From assembly GCA_019454045.1 (NCBI GenBank), contig SKCR01026747.1:1-64000 (forward strand): 64,000 nt of DNA, read 5' to 3'. The notes below the pieces were generated by a model. The model did not search any database and was not told the DNA's origin. It worked only from the letters and a program-made list of their open reading frames with translations. This DNA comes from Zanthoxylum bungeanum (taxonomy: Eukaryota > Streptophyta > Magnoliopsida > Sapindales > Rutaceae). The stretch's first letter is position 1, and every line of letters starts with the position of its first letter. Below, piece by piece: positions 11,941-24,245 of the stretch. The position numbers and the translations under genes are program-made.

Positions 11941-13530
11941 ACCGCCTTTTTTACTTAATATTTTGTATAGTTTCTCGAGTTTTGTGAATATTTTGATTTG
12001 TTTTGTGTTATTTTGTAGGTAAATAAAATATATCGGGACTCACTAGAATCAAATCGGTGCTAAAATGGCGAAAAATAGATGAAAATGGGAAAAATGGGAA
12101 ATTCACGCATTGCGATGCCGAAACGTCATCACGTGCATCATCATTGCGTCATCACGTACGTCATAACCGCATCATCATGATGTCAGCATAATTATTAATC
12201 TGCCGATAGCCGCCAATTCTTGTAGCGAGCGTTGCGACGCGGCCCGATTTTGAAGCCTATAAATAGGGTTGATTTCATTTGAATTCTTCATACTTTCTTC
12301 TGGGGAATTTCCTTAGAATACTAAGAATGAAGTATCTTGTTTCTTTAATTTCAGTTTTCTTGTATTTAATTTTTTATTTTAAGTAATAAATCTTTCTTTG
12401 TTTTACTTAAAAGTATGAGTAGGTAACTTCTTTCTGTTGGGGTGAAGGTGAAACTTTTATTATAATAATTTAGATTAATCTGCCTTATTTTATAATATAT
12501 AAATTATCTTAAAACCTGACTTAATTGGATACCGTCTTATTGGTCGGTTGGACTTAATTAAATTAATTTTAACCTAACTTAATTGGATACCACCTTTATA
12601 GTCGGTTGAAATTAATTAAAAAATAACTTAATCATGATACCTCATATATGATTGGTTGGTAATATAATACAAATTTATATATTATAATAAGAGAGATTTC
12701 TAGATTTGAAATAATAAAAGTGGATCCAAAAACCCCAGTATTTTATTTCATTGTTGTGATATTTACCTTTTTGGTTTTCAAATTTGTTTTATAATATTTT
12801 ATTTATTTATGTCTTTGGTAATCCTAGATATGTGTCATAACTAAATACATTATCTAGGGTTGTGATGAATTCCAATAAGTTGGTTATTTTGTGTCTTGTG
12901 TGATGTATAGGTTTATTTATTGAGTCTTAATCTTAATGTTTCGTATTAACTAGCCACTAATAAGATTGATTTGGTAAACTTAAAATGAACTTGACGAAGG
13001 GATTTTAGGTTTCAGCCTTAGACTCAATAGCTCACGATCTCACATTCACCTTAGAGATTCCTTTCAGAATAGACATATACCTGTCGGGCGTGGGTATCCA
13101 TAATTGAAACTTAATCTTAATGAATTTGGAGTTTCTTAATTAACATATACATATTGTTAATTGGGTTACTTTGAGTGTTTGCATCTGACCATCGACGGAG
13201 GCTTTTGCATATCTTCGTGTTCCAGGTTAATAAACTGACATATTACACAAACATAAGATAATCACTTCAGCTTTAAAAGAATATTGGAAGGATTCACAAC
13301 CCTATATAGTTTTATAATATAAATTACTTTTTTAGAATTTACTTTCGCAATGTTTTAATTACTATTCTTCGTTAAAATCACCAACCAAACAACAATCAAT
13401 TTTTAGATACTTGTAGAAATTTAACTTCAATAAATTAATAGCTTAGGTATTAAGTCCTCATGGGATCGATACATTTTATACTACTTGAGTGATACGTGCG
13501 CTTGCGTAACATGAGTTATTTCACCGATCA
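11941..13530 (+). repeat. 3' LTR of Athila A (5'-truncated)
   Basis: It matches 2190-3791 along its length and ends CACCGATCA before the second CATCC. The first 25-30 bp of the LTR are missing. It differs from the 5' LTR by many substitutions and small indels, more than the LTR pairs of D or Y show, so A appears to be among the older insertions. TATA box near 12257 (CCTATAAATAGG). Confidence 0.9.
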
Positions 13531-13535
13531 CATCC

Positions 13536-14200
13536 ACATACAAGCATATAATAGAACACATCTCATTTTCTGCTTTATAATAAATGCAATTATCACTTTC
13601 ATTCACCTTAAATCCATTTGCTAAAACTAGGTTATCAAATTTCTCATGCCATTGTTTTCGTGCCTGTTTTAAACCATATAGAGATTTATCAAGTTTACAA
13701 ACTTTATTTTCTTGACCATGTATTACAAATCCTTCGGGTTGGTCTATATAAATCTCTTCTTCTAATTCTCCATTCAAAAAGGAAGTTTTAACATCCATTT
13801 GATGCACAACAAGATCATGGATTTCAGCTAGAGAAATAAGCACACAAATAGATGTAATCCTAGTTACTAGTGAAAAAGTGTCAAAGAAATCTATGTTTTC
13901 TCTTTGTCTATACCCTTTGGCTACAAGTCTAGCCTTATATTTATCTACCGAACCATCTGGTTTTAATTTTTTTTAAGTATCCATTTACAACCTATGGCTT
14001 TACAACATGGAGGTAAATCTACTAAATACCAAGTCCTATTAGTTTCTAAAGAACACATTTCATCTTCTATTGCTTCTTGCCACAAATCAGCATCTAAAGA
14101 TGACAATGCTTCTTTTAGAGTAGTGGGATCTTCTTCTAAGGTGTATGCATAGAAGTCAGGACCAAAATGTTTAATTGTTCTAGATCATTTAATCCTTCTA
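13536..14200 (-). pseudogene. Copia X: N-terminal reverse transcriptase
   Basis: Minus-strand Ty1/copia RT. The 13481-13843 frame carries HQMDVKTSFLNGELEEEIYI, QPEGFV, KSLYGLKQARKQWH and ends CLYVDV at the Athila A insertion; the second half of the YVDD block is at 2158. From 13844 to 14200 come upstream RT segments in several frames (recognisable SIDKYKA-like and LVDLPPCCKA-like blocks). Broken by frameshifts. Confidence 0.85.
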
Positions 14201-14455
14201 GGTATAGATTCTATTTCTTTATCAGATTCATTAACTTGTATTGTTGGATTAATACTAGAAGACGAGCCCCAATATTCTTCAAAATAAAAGGAAATTTATT
14301 TTCAAAGAAATCAACATCAATTGATTCAATCACAATATGATTTTTCAAATCATAAAATCTATATGCTTTACTATTAACAACATAACCAAAGAAAACGTAT
14401 TCATATGTCATACTCGCAAGTTTAATCCTTTTAGGTTCATAGATTCTAACATAGG
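14201..14455 (-). pseudogene. Copia X: integrase C-terminal part
   Basis: The segment TYEYVFFGYVVNSKAYRFYD and HIVIESIDVDFFENKFPF is typical of the copia region after the integrase core (the FIGYxxxSKAYR block). It is cut at 14456 by LTR element D and resumes at 21732. Confidence 0.8.
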
Positions 14456-14460
14456 CAAGA

Positions 14461-15086
14461 TGTAGACGCTGGTTTTCGCCCAAGGTCTACAATCGAGATT
14501 TCGTGAGGATGAGGCACTAGCGATCCTGCAGAACAAAGATGTAGAGTGAGCGGGAGTACTGCCCACCGGTGTGGTGGGTGCCGGGGGCACTCCGACGCTC
14601 AAGTCAGTTAATGAGCAAAGGGAGTAAAAGATGGGAAGTCAAGGTCAGGTGCTACCTTGAACTTAGTATGGTGCCGTGAGGGCGATCAGTCGGTGGTGTG
14701 GAGAGCTTGAGGATGTCTCAAGGCTGTGAGTAGGAGAGATAGAAGTTCCCCCCTCTTTCTTCTGGACCCTTTTCTCTTATATAGACGCCTCTGTGTGCAT
14801 TTACTGCTCGTTGATTGCTTGTCCGTTGGGCGTCGATAACGGTCGACTTCATGAGTGGGGTTTTATTATGTTTTGCCCGTTGTAGGCTGGCAACTGTTGA
14901 GTTTATGAACTTAGGCGTTACGTGGGCGGGCCTCTGGATGGTCCTTCGGTTACGGGTGTTGGTGATTATCGGGCCTGGGCCGACATTATGTCTTTGGGGT
15001 TTAATTAGGAGGCTTCAGGGGTGCGTCCAGTATTGGGCCTGAAGTAAAATGACGAAACTACCCCTTGACCAAATTTGGCCTAAACA
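14461..15086 (-). repeat. 3' LTR of element D
   Basis: TGTAGACGCTGG...GGCCTAAACA, 626 bp. By eye it differs from the other LTR by one substitution and one single-base indel, which indicates a very recent insertion. A TATA box (CTATATAAGAG on the minus strand) is at about 14774-14784. The 75-residue open frame inside (14815-15042) is identical in both LTRs only because the LTRs are; it is not a gene. Confidence 0.93.
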
Positions 15087-15110
15087 GTTTGTCCCCTACT
15101 CTCTAAGTCA
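15087..15110 (-). other. Polypurine tract region of element D
   Basis: On the minus strand AGAGTAGGGGACAAAC lies directly against the LTR start TGTTTAGGCC, as expected for the plus-strand primer of reverse transcription. Confidence 0.65.
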
Positions 15111-15235
15111 AGAGTCATTGGCTTGGAGAGTACTTGACGCATGTGTCGCTTGGGACGAGGCCATGTTATGTAGCTGTACTAGAGCGTTGATGCTGCCTAC
15201 TAATTGAACCAAACAAATGACAAGTTATCAACTTG

Positions 15236-17694
15236 AGTCTACAAGAGCCATTGGGAAAGTACCCAATCGTTGGACCCGATGAAGGTCAGTATATCAGTCA
15301 TACGACATGTGCCCTCCATGTCTACAAGTTGACTCGAATTAAGTCTATGGGGGATGTTCCCAGTCGACTGGACTTGATGAGTCCAGGAGGATATGAGTCA
15401 TACGACATGTGTAATCCATGTCTACAAGTTAACTCGAAATGAGTCTATGGGATGCCCCCGGTCGACTGGACTTGATGAGTCCAGGAAGATATGAGTCATA
15501 CGACATGTGTAATCCATGTCTACAAGTTAACTCGAAATGAGTCTATGGGGGATGTCCCCGGTCGACTGGACTTGATGAGTCCAGGAAGATATGAGTCATA
15601 CGACATGTGTAATCCATGTCTACAATTAACTCGAAATGAGTCTATGGGGGATGTCCCCGGTCGACTGGACTTAATGAGTCCAGGAAGATATGAGTCATAC
15701 AACATGCGTAATCCATGTCTACAACTTTGACTCGACATGAGTCTATGGGGGATGTCCCCGGTCGACTGGACTTGATGAGTCCAGGAAGATATAAGTCATA
15801 CGACATGTGTAATCCATGTCTACAACCTTGACTCGACATGAGTCTATGGGGGATGTCCCCGGTCGACTGGACTTGATGAGTCCAGGAAGATATAAGTCAT
15901 ACGACATGTGTAATCCATGTCTACAACTTTGACTCGACATGAGTCTATGGGGGATGTCCCCGGTCGACTGGACTTGATGAGTCCAGGTTGATATAAGTCA
16001 TACGACATGTGTAATCCATGTCTACAATTTTGACTCGACATGAGTCTATGAGGGATGTCCCCGTCGACTGGACTTGATGAGTCCAGGAATGTATAAGTCA
16101 TACGACATGTGTAATCCATGTCTACAACTTTGACTCGACATGAGTCTATGGGGATGTCCCCGGTCGACTGGACTTGATGAGTCCAGGAAGATATAAGTCA
16201 TACGACATGTGTAATCCATGTCTACAACTTTGACTCGACATGAGTCTATGGGGGATGTCCCCGGTCGACTGGACTTGATGAGTCCAGGAATGTATAAGTC
16301 ATACGACATGTGTAATCCATGTCTACAACTTTGACTCGACATGAGTCTATGGGGGATGTCCCCGGTCGACTGGACTTGATGAGTCCAGGAATGTATAAGT
16401 CATACGACATGTGTAATCCATGTCTACAACTTTGACTCGACATGAGTCTATGGGGATGTCCCCGGTCGACTGGACTTGATGAGTCCAGGAAGATATAAGT
16501 CATACGACATGTGTAATCCATGTCTACAACTTTGACTCGACATGAGTCTATGGGGGATGTCCCCGGTCGACTGGACTTGATGAGTCCAGGAATGTATAAG
16601 TCATACGACATGTGTAATCCATGTCTACAACTTTGACTCGACATGAGTCTATGGGGATGTCCCCGGTCGACTGGACTTGATGAGTCCAGGAAGATATAAG
16701 TCATACGACATGTGTAATCCATGTCTACAACTTTGACTCGACATGAGTCTATGGGGGATGTCCCCGGTCGACTGGACTTGATGAGTCCAGGTTGATATAA
16801 GTCATACGACATGTGTAATCCATGTCTACAATTTTGACTCGACATGAGTCTATGAGGGATGTCCCCGGTCGACTGGACTTGATGAGTCCAGGAATGTATA
16901 AGTCATACGACATGTGTAATCCATGTCTACAACTTTGACTCGACATGAGTCTATGGGGATGTCCCCGGTCGACTGGACTTGATGAGTCCAGGAAGATATA
17001 AGTCATACGACATGTGTAATCCATGTCTACAACTTTGACTCGACATGAGTCTATGGGGGATGTCCCCGGTCGACTGGACTTGATGAGTCCAGGAATGTAT
17101 AAGTCATACGACATGTGTAATCCATGTCTACAACTTTGACTCGACATGAGTCTATGGGGGATGTCCCCGGTCGACTGGACTTGATGAGTCCAGGAATGTA
17201 TAAGTCATACGACATGTGTAATCCATGTCTACAACTTTGACTCGACATGAGTCTATGGGGATGTCCCCGGTCGACTGGACTTGATGAGTCCAGGAAGATA
17301 TAAGTCATACGACATGTGTAATCCATGTCTACAACTTTGACTCGACATGAGTCTATGGGGGATGTCCCCGGTCGACTGGACTTGATGAGTCCAGGAATGT
17401 ATAAGTCATACGACATGTGTAATCCATGTCTACAACTTTGACTCGACATGAGTCTATGGGGATGTCCCCGGTCGACTGGACTTGATGAGTCCAGGAAGAT
17501 ATAAGTCATACGACATGTGTAATCCATGTCTACAACTTTGACTCGACATGAGTCTATGGGGGATGTCCCCGGTCGACTGGACTTGATGAGTCCAGGAATG
17601 TATAAGTCATACGACATGTGTAATCCATGTCTACAACCTTGACTCGACATGAGTCTATGGGGGATGTCCCCGGTCGACTGGACTTGATGAAGGT
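15236..17694. repeat. Tandem array of about 24 units, period about 101 bp
   Basis: Each unit reads GACTCGACATGAGTC, TATGGGGGATGTCCCC, GGTCGACTGGACTTGATG, AGTCCAGG, then ATAAGTCATACGACATG and TGTAATCCATGTCTACAA. Units contain three short hairpins: GACTC/GAGTC, GGGG/CCCC and TGGACT/AGTCCA. Edge units (15236-15340) are more diverged. Variant sites (GGGG or GGGGG; GGAAGATA, GGAATGTA or GGTTGATA) recur with an eight-unit order. Long open frames across the array (up to 219 codons) come from the repeat and are not genes. Confidence 0.95.
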
Positions 17695-20600
17695 TCAAAT
17701 GACTTTTCATTCTAAAAGATTCCTTATGTAGTCCAGAATTGGTAATATTAAATTAATGTAGTACATAAGAGATGACTAACTTTTCATGTCCTCTGATGAG
17801 GAGATGGAAACTTCTTTCCCGTATCGTGAGTCAAAGGTCATCCTCCTTGTTGTATAGGAATTGAATGAACAAGATATTTTATCATCCTACGTATGTCAAG
17901 TTGGAAAATTGATCAATGAAAAACCTTTATGTGTGTTGTGTTTAATGGCGCCACTCCTTGATGCCAACCTACATCCTATCGAATAAGACCTCTGACTAAC
18001 TACATGCGTAGTGTCCAATGGTGCCTTAGCCAAACAACCTTTGCATCATGTCAAATGAGATATTTAGCCAATGCTACACACGTGTGCATGTGGCGTCAAA
18101 CGGTGCCCAAGAAAAGAAAATACGAAGATAAGCAAATGAAATTTCAAACTTCCCAATTCAGCCCAACACATAACTTTCCTAGCCCAAATCATGGGCTGCC
18201 AAAGTAGAGCTGGACCGACCCACACCCTAGCCTCGTGAAGTAGTCCCGGCATTCAAACAAATTTCACCACGTAGATGAAAGCCCAATAGGCCCGACGTGA
18301 ATACGAAAGCGGTAGAGTCATAAGCTTTTTTTTTTTTTTTTTTTTTTTTTTTGACAACGAATTATAGGAAGCTGATTTGAGCTCTTTGACAAAGAGGCAA
18401 GTCCCTAATCAGAGCTGTTATTTTCACAGCTTTGCTTTCTTTGACCTTCGTCTCCCCCATTGTTTATTTCTTAACAGCGCCAAGTAACAAAGAGTGAAAT
18501 CATACAATGCAAACACTGGTCCTCTTGATTCGGCCCAAATGAAGCAGGTCCATGTGAGCAATTTGTACAAAAGGGCAAGCCAGTTTACGCCATTGCAAAA
18601 TGGCCCAACATGTACCAATCAAAACAAAGGCTCAAAAAAAGCTTCAACAAAAAGAACCAGCCCAAATTTTGAAAGTCAACAAAGGTGCCCCTGCCAATGT
18701 CGAACATTACAGGCTCCATCCTTGATCGGGAATCACACGATTTTTGGGAGCTTTGTGCTACAAGTAATCTTCTTGATTTGCAGACGACTTTGGGAGTTTG
18801 GCGTACAGCTTTGGCCAGTGTGGCACTTATTAATTGTATGCATTTTTTTGTCGAATGAGCAGTGAGCTTAGGGGCATATGATGCGGTGCTGTTGGTTTTG
18901 GTTTGCAGTGTGATTGTGTGAATCATGTGTGATGCTCTCTCCAAGCCTCTTTCTTTTTCCACATGCTGGTGTTGTCCCAGAGCTTACACGCTAGTCGAGC
19001 TTCCTTTTCCCTCTGCACGTTGGGTGGCTTCTTTTTCCCTCTGCACGTTGGGTGGTCTGCTATCCATGGTGAATTTGACGTAACCGATAGGTGAAATTTG
19101 ACTGAAATATGCCTTAAATCATGCGATAAGTGGGGTCGAGGCTCACTTCCGAAACCGCGCAAGATTTTTAGGGAAATTAGCATACTACTGAAGCCCTCTT
19201 CCGACTGATGGGTTCTTGAAAACAATGCCTGACTTTGACTAATCGTGTCCTGAAAATTGGTACCTTTTTATTTGATGCAGACGACCTTTGTTAGGTACAT
19301 AAGATTGTGGGTATCATTGTATTAGGTATTCACGGGTCATTTAGGCTTATCATTTGGAACCTCAACAAAAGGCTTTACCATACTTCCTGGGATTTTCTTC
19401 GGCAGCTTTTTGTTTTCATTATCATTGTAGAATCCTTCAATTATTAGCCCCCTTATATATTCTTTTTTAGGTTGCGGATGTTGATACTCAGTAAGGTAAG
19501 GCTCCAAGAGTGAACAGATCCTACTTTTTGTATATTAGGATGTCGGTCGACACCATTAGATTGTGGCCTCATGCAGCAGTCGTCATCACTTCTTCCTGCA
19601 AATCTCAGGAGCAAACTCGGTGGGGTCATCAAATTGGTGCAAGGTGTTGACGTGGCCAGTCATGGAGATTCCTTCAAGAAGACTTTAAGATCAACTATTT
19701 CAACAGATTTGTACAGCTGTGAAGCCGCCAACTCTGTGAAGAGTTCGAATTTGTATCTGTATGAAAGGAGATTTTCGACTTTAATGGAAACCTGGTGCCC
19801 ACACAACAAATAGTGTGTTCATGCATGCACGCAAGTAGTGAACTGTCGCATGGGATTTGTTTCGTTGAACTGTCGTATGGTAGTACGGCCCAACTACGAG
19901 ATGCACCATAAAGGACTTCAGCCTTAGGGATCAGAGTAAGGGTAGTTCACTGGGTCTGTTTACAGTGGTTGTAGTACAACTTTTCTTTTCTTGTTCGGTC
20001 TTTCAATAAGTAGTCAGCTGCGGGCTAAGAAGCCTCGTAGTCAGACTCAACATTGATTATGCAGTTGTTGGAGAGAAGGCACCCGTCAGATCTGCAAGCA
20101 GTTGCTCTGCGAAAATGGCTTTCTGTCTACGAGCGTCTGTTTACCTTCACGAACGTATTGTAACTCACTAGGAATCTTAGTCCCCAACCTAGACATGTTC
20201 CATGTCGTGTCGAGTGGTGTTTCAGTCCCTAGCTAGGAGTTCTTCCTTATCGTGTGGAGTGGAATTCTGTCAGATATTAAACCTTCTTCCATTTCGTGTC
20301 GTATGACACATTTACCTCATTATGGTCTCCTTCCATCTCATGTCGAACGAACAAGTGTCAAATTTCATAGGTGTAGTGTTGATTGTGATCTTTAGTGAGT
20401 GAGAAGCTATATATGGTATTGTCAATTGAGGCAACATACTAATGTCGAATGGGATATCCCTAACAAGTCTCATGCCATATATTGTGAATGCCAATTGAGT
20501 CATCCATAACATCTACCAAGTTGTAAATTATAGTGCCGACTGGGACACACATAGTGAGTATCATATTATAACACCCATTATAAGTCTCATGCCTTAGTGA

Positions 20601-21080
20601 TGTCGACTGAGATATTCTTAAAAAGTGTAAGCCATACCTGGGAAGGTTAATCGGGATGTCCGCGCCAAGTCTTCATTCGGGTACCATCGACTGGAACATC
20701 CTTCTTATGTCCAATACATCGCTTCTTCATCTGAGGCGAATGGTAGGAAATATAGTTCCATTGAAGGCAGACGTCTTGCTCCTGATGTAGGTCCATGAGA
20801 CTACGGTCTTATAGAATACTTAGTTGATTGAATATGTTGGGAATTATGAGGGTATTCTCATGTCGACTGGAAGAAGTGTGTAGAATGGTCCAAGTGGTGG
20901 TCCATATATGTTTACCGAAGTAGATGGACTTCTCATTAAGAGTAGAACAAATGAGACAGATGACAATCCTAATTTATGTAATCATGAGATATGGTATTTG
21001 CTCATTGCGTGACGTTACACAAGTATGAGTGTTTGGAAAGATCGTAGTTAGAGAGATCTTTGCACGCTATGAATCGCCAA
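17695..21080. other. Remaining internal DNA of element D
   Basis: I see no coding domain. It holds a 27-nt T run near 18326-18352, short unsupported open frames, and between about 20200 and 20900 scattered degenerate relatives of the array monomer (forms of GTCGACTGGGATATCC and GTCTCATGCC). These suggest that an older, decayed part of the same array once extended here. Confidence 0.6.
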
Positions 21081-21098
21081 GCCCCACGGTGGGCGCCA
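21081..21098 (-). other. Primer-binding site of element D
   Basis: On the minus strand TGGCGCCCACCGTGGGGC lies three nt after the LTR end. This form of tRNA-complementary site occurs in plant LTR elements, and it differs from the Athila site. Confidence 0.85.
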
Positions 21099-21101
21099 AA
21101 C

Positions 21102-21726
21102 TGTAGACGCTGGTTTTCGCCCAAGGTCTACAATCGAGATTTCGTGAGGATGAGGCACTAGCGATCCTGCAGAACAAAGATGTAGAGTGAGCGGGAGTAC
21201 TGCCCACCGGTGTGGTGAGTGCCGGGGGCACTCCGACGCTCAAGTCAGTTAATGAGCAAAGGGAGTAAAAGATGGGAAGTCAAGGTCAGGTGCTACCTTG
21301 AACTTAGTATGGTGCCGTGAGGGCGATCAGTCGGTGGTGGGAGAGCTTGAGGATGTCTCAAGGCTGTGAGTAGGAGAGATAGAAGTTCCCCCCTCTTTCT
21401 TCTGGACCCTTTTCTCTTATATAGACGCCTCTGTGTGCATTTACTGCTCGTTGATTGCTTGTCCGTTGGGCGTCGATAACGGTCGACTTCATGAGTGGGG
21501 TTTTATTATGTTTTGCCCGTTGTAGGCTGGCAACTGTTGAGTTTATGAACTTAGGCGTTACGTGGGCGGGCCTCTGGATGGTCCTTCGGTTACGGGTGTT
21601 GGTGATTATCGGGCCTGGGCCGACATTATGTCTTTGGGGTTTAATTAGGAGGCTTCAGGGGTGCGTCCAGTATTGGGCCTGAAGTAAAATGACGAAACTA
21701 CCCCTTGACCAAATTTGGCCTAAACA
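21102..21726 (-). repeat. 5' LTR of element D
   Basis: 625 bp, same boundaries as the copy at 14461-15086. In the element's own direction this is the promoter LTR, with a TATA box at about 21414-21424 on the minus strand. Confidence 0.93.
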
Positions 21727-21731
21727 CAAGA

Positions 21732-22020
21732 CAGCCCCAAGTTCTAAGGTAAGACAAGTTAAGTTTTCTATTTTTCAAAATTTCATAAGGTGAAACTTTA
21801 TCTTTTGACTTAGGCACTCTATTCAAAACATAACACACAGTCAATAGAATTTCTCCCCACCAAAATGAGGCAGCACAAAATTAAGTAAAATAGAAACTAC
21901 AACTTCAGCATAAGTTCTATTTTTTCTTTCGGCTTTTCCGTTCATTTCAGGAGAATATGGTGTAGTTTTCTAATGAATAATACCATGCAATTTGTAGTAT
22001 TCATTAAAAAATATATAGTC
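21732..22020 (-). pseudogene. Copia X: integrase core, downstream part
   Basis: The minus-strand sequence encodes the region around YYKLHGIIH and NGKAERKNRT, the copia integrase block with the catalytic Glu, then MEAVVSIL and FGGEKF. It joins to 14455 across D and to 41487 across Athila B. One in-frame stop lies after GIIH. Confidence 0.8.
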
Positions 22021-24114
22021 TAATGAGCAGAAAATATATCAATACTTATCGCCCCTTTTACTTAATATTTTGTTTAGTTTCTCGGGTTTGATGAACGTTT
22101 TGATGTGTTTTAGTTTATTTTGCAGATAAAATAATATTGGGACTTAATGAAATCATTTAGGATGAAATGTGGGTCAAATAAGGGTGAAAATTAGACTTGA
22201 CATATTAATTTTGGAGATTGGAAACTTGAAAGGGCGTTATAACGAAGTACAGTTTCGGAAATTCCAATTTTGCGCAATTATCGTATTTTGAGCATAAATT
22301 TTTACTCCGATATCAGATTGAGCTTATTCAAGTTCCATATTAAATAAGAATCACAGATCCACAACTTTTAAGAACAAAATAAGTTCTAATTCTGAATATT
22401 TCATGACCGAAATTGATGAAACAGCCGGAAGTGTGTTATATGTAATTATTAAAGTCATTTTCAAAGCAAATAAATAAATAAATAATAAAAATAGTCAAAC
22501 TCCCACCAATTAGTGGAGCAATTAGTGGAGTAATTAATAATGGATTTGATGGAACAATTAATAATGGATTTGGTGGAGGAAAATTTTGCCTATAAATACC
22601 AAGCCATTTCATTTGTAAATTCATACTTTCTTCTTTGAAATTCCTTAAGAATAACTAAGAATATTGTATCTTGCTTGTTTATTTACAGCTTTCAGTAATT
22701 AATTTCCACTTTCGTACTTTGTTTTCTTTACTTTTAAGTCTTTACTTTCCGTAATTTACTTTTACGCAACGAGGAGGTAACTCCCCCTTGCTGGGGTAAA
22801 ATGTAAAACTTTTATTATTGGTATTTAGATTAATCTCCCTTAAATATAATATATAAACTAGTTAAAACGTGACTTAATGAGGATATCGCGTTATGGTCAG
22901 TTGGTAATTAATTATAAATTGGTTTTAACCTGACTAAGCATGGATACCGCCTGGTTGGTCGGTTGGAAATTAATTATTAATTTGACTTAATCAGGATACC
23001 GCCTATATGGCTGGTTGGTAATTATCACGCAAAGTTAATATATTATATTAATGGAGATATCTAAAATAGTAGTAATAAAAGTGGATCCTCTAACCCCAAC
23101 ATTTTCTTTTATTTACTTTTACTTTATTACTTTCAGCAATTTACTTTTCAACAATTTACTTTCAGCAATTTACTTTCAGCAATTACTTTTCAGCAATTAC
23201 TTTTCAGCAATTCACTTTTCAGCAATTACTTTTCATCAATTTACTTTCAGCAATTTATTTTCAGTATTTAATTTACAGCAATTTACTTTTCAATATTTAA
23301 TTTACAGCAATTTACTTTTCAGTATTTAATTTACAGCAATTTACTTTATGTCTTTTATTTTATCTAAGTTCTTACCAGCCCTAGTTATGTGTCATAACTA
23401 AGTTAGTTATCTGGGGTTGTGATGAAGTCCAATATCACCGGTTTATAAGGGGTTCAATTACGATTTGGGTAATATAAAGGTTTATTTATTGAGCCTTAGT
23501 CTTAATGCATCTTGTTAACTGGCCATTAATAAGATTGATTCGGTAAACTTAAAATGAACTTGGAAAATGGATTTTAGGTTTAAGACCTTAGACTTAATAG
23601 CCCATGATCTTCCTTGAGGATAGATAACCCTTTAATAGATTTCCTTACATGATATGAATATACCTGTCGGGCGGGGGTAGCCATAATTGGAACTTAATCT
23701 TAATGAATCCAGATAACTTAATTGACATAGGAATATGATTAATCGGGTTACACTGGGTATTTGTATCTGACCATCGGAAGAGGCTTTTACATAATTTCGT
23801 GTTCCAGGTTAATACATCGATATATTACACAACCGTAAGATAACCTTCATCTTTAAAAATGATATTGGAAAGATTCACAACCTTGGATAGTTTTATAAAA
23901 TTGAATTCTCCTAAATCTACTTTCAAGCAATTTCATTTACTTGTTTTAAGTTTAAAGTCACCATCCAATCAAATAACCAATCCATTAGATACTCGTAAAA
24001 TTTGACTTCATTAATTAATAGCTTAGGTATTAAGTCCTCGCGGGATCGATACTTTTTATACTACTTGAACGATACATGCGCTTACATTATACGCGTGTGA
24101 TTACGCACCGGTCA
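22021..24114 (+). repeat. 5' LTR of Athila B
   Basis: It starts TAATGAGCAGAAAATATATC and ends GCACCGGTCA; 2,094 bp. TATA box near 22590 (GCCTATAAATACC). Three motif copies of the GGATACCGCC...GGTTGGTAAT type occur at 22870-23020. From 23090 to 23345 there is a short tandem region of CAGCAATTTACTTTT-like units. The same LTR subfamily supplies solo LTR E. Confidence 0.9.
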
Positions 24115-24120
24115 AGTTTT

Positions 24121-24139
24121 TGGCACCGTTGCCGGGGAC
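24121..24139 (+). other. Primer-binding site of Athila B
   Basis: TGGCACCGTTGCCGGGGAC: the Athila site with one base changed (GCACC for GCGCC). Confidence 0.88.
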
Positions 24140-24245
24140 TTATTTATCTTTCACTATTAGTTTTGAGGTTAGATATTTTTACTTGTATCTAATTTTTTTT
24201 ACTTATTAATTTTGTTTTCTTGTGTTTCAGATTCTCAAACACTAC

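Larger units (their letters stand above)
2164..13530 (+). mobile_element. Athila element A (Ty3/gypsy LTR retrotransposon with ORF3 and LOG cargo)
   Basis: An 11.4-kb plus-strand element inserted in the RT of copia X. The TSD CATCC is read at 2159-2163 and 13531-13535. Order: 5' LTR, tRNA-Asp-type primer-binding site, gag, protease, RT, RNase H, integrase, ORF3, LOG-like ORF, long non-coding tail, 3' LTR. Gag and pol are Athila-like, but the env-like region usual after integrase is replaced by ORF3 and LOG. Many stops and indels make it immobile by itself. The 3' LTR has lost its first 25-30 bp together with the polypurine tract. Confidence 0.93.
14461..21726 (-). mobile_element. Element D: large non-coding LTR retrotransposon (LARD-like), minus strand
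   Basis: Two near-identical LTRs (14461-15086 and 21102-21726) are flanked by the TSD CAAGA (14456-14460 and 21727-21731). Orientation is minus: a tRNA-type primer-binding site abuts the right LTR, a purine-rich tract abuts the left one, and the TATA box reads on the minus strand. About 6 kb of internal DNA has no recognisable gag or pol; its main feature is the tandem array at 15236-17694. It must have been moved by another element's proteins. Confidence 0.9.

Noticed and set aside
14815..15042. 75-codon frame repeated exactly at 21455-21682
   Set aside because: It is identical because it lies in the two LTRs of D; no domain and no start context.
15236..17694. CRISPR array
   Set aside because: Units are direct head-to-tail copies of about 101 bp without unique spacers, in a plant retrotransposon with no cas genes.
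15236..17694. Hammerhead ribozyme (retrozyme) because of GATGAGTCC in each unit
   Set aside because: The core needs CTGATGAG plus a downstream GAAA and a cleavage triplet in position; units have TTGATGAG and no GAAA.
16246..17710. Long minus-strand frames of 199 and 219 codons
   Set aside because: They arise from a repeat whose double unit is divisible by three; the protein is only the repeat translated, and stops appear where unit length varies.
18004..18965. Several 60-125 codon frames on both strands in element D
   Set aside because: Overlapping on both strands, no recognisable domain, and interrupted by low-complexity DNA.
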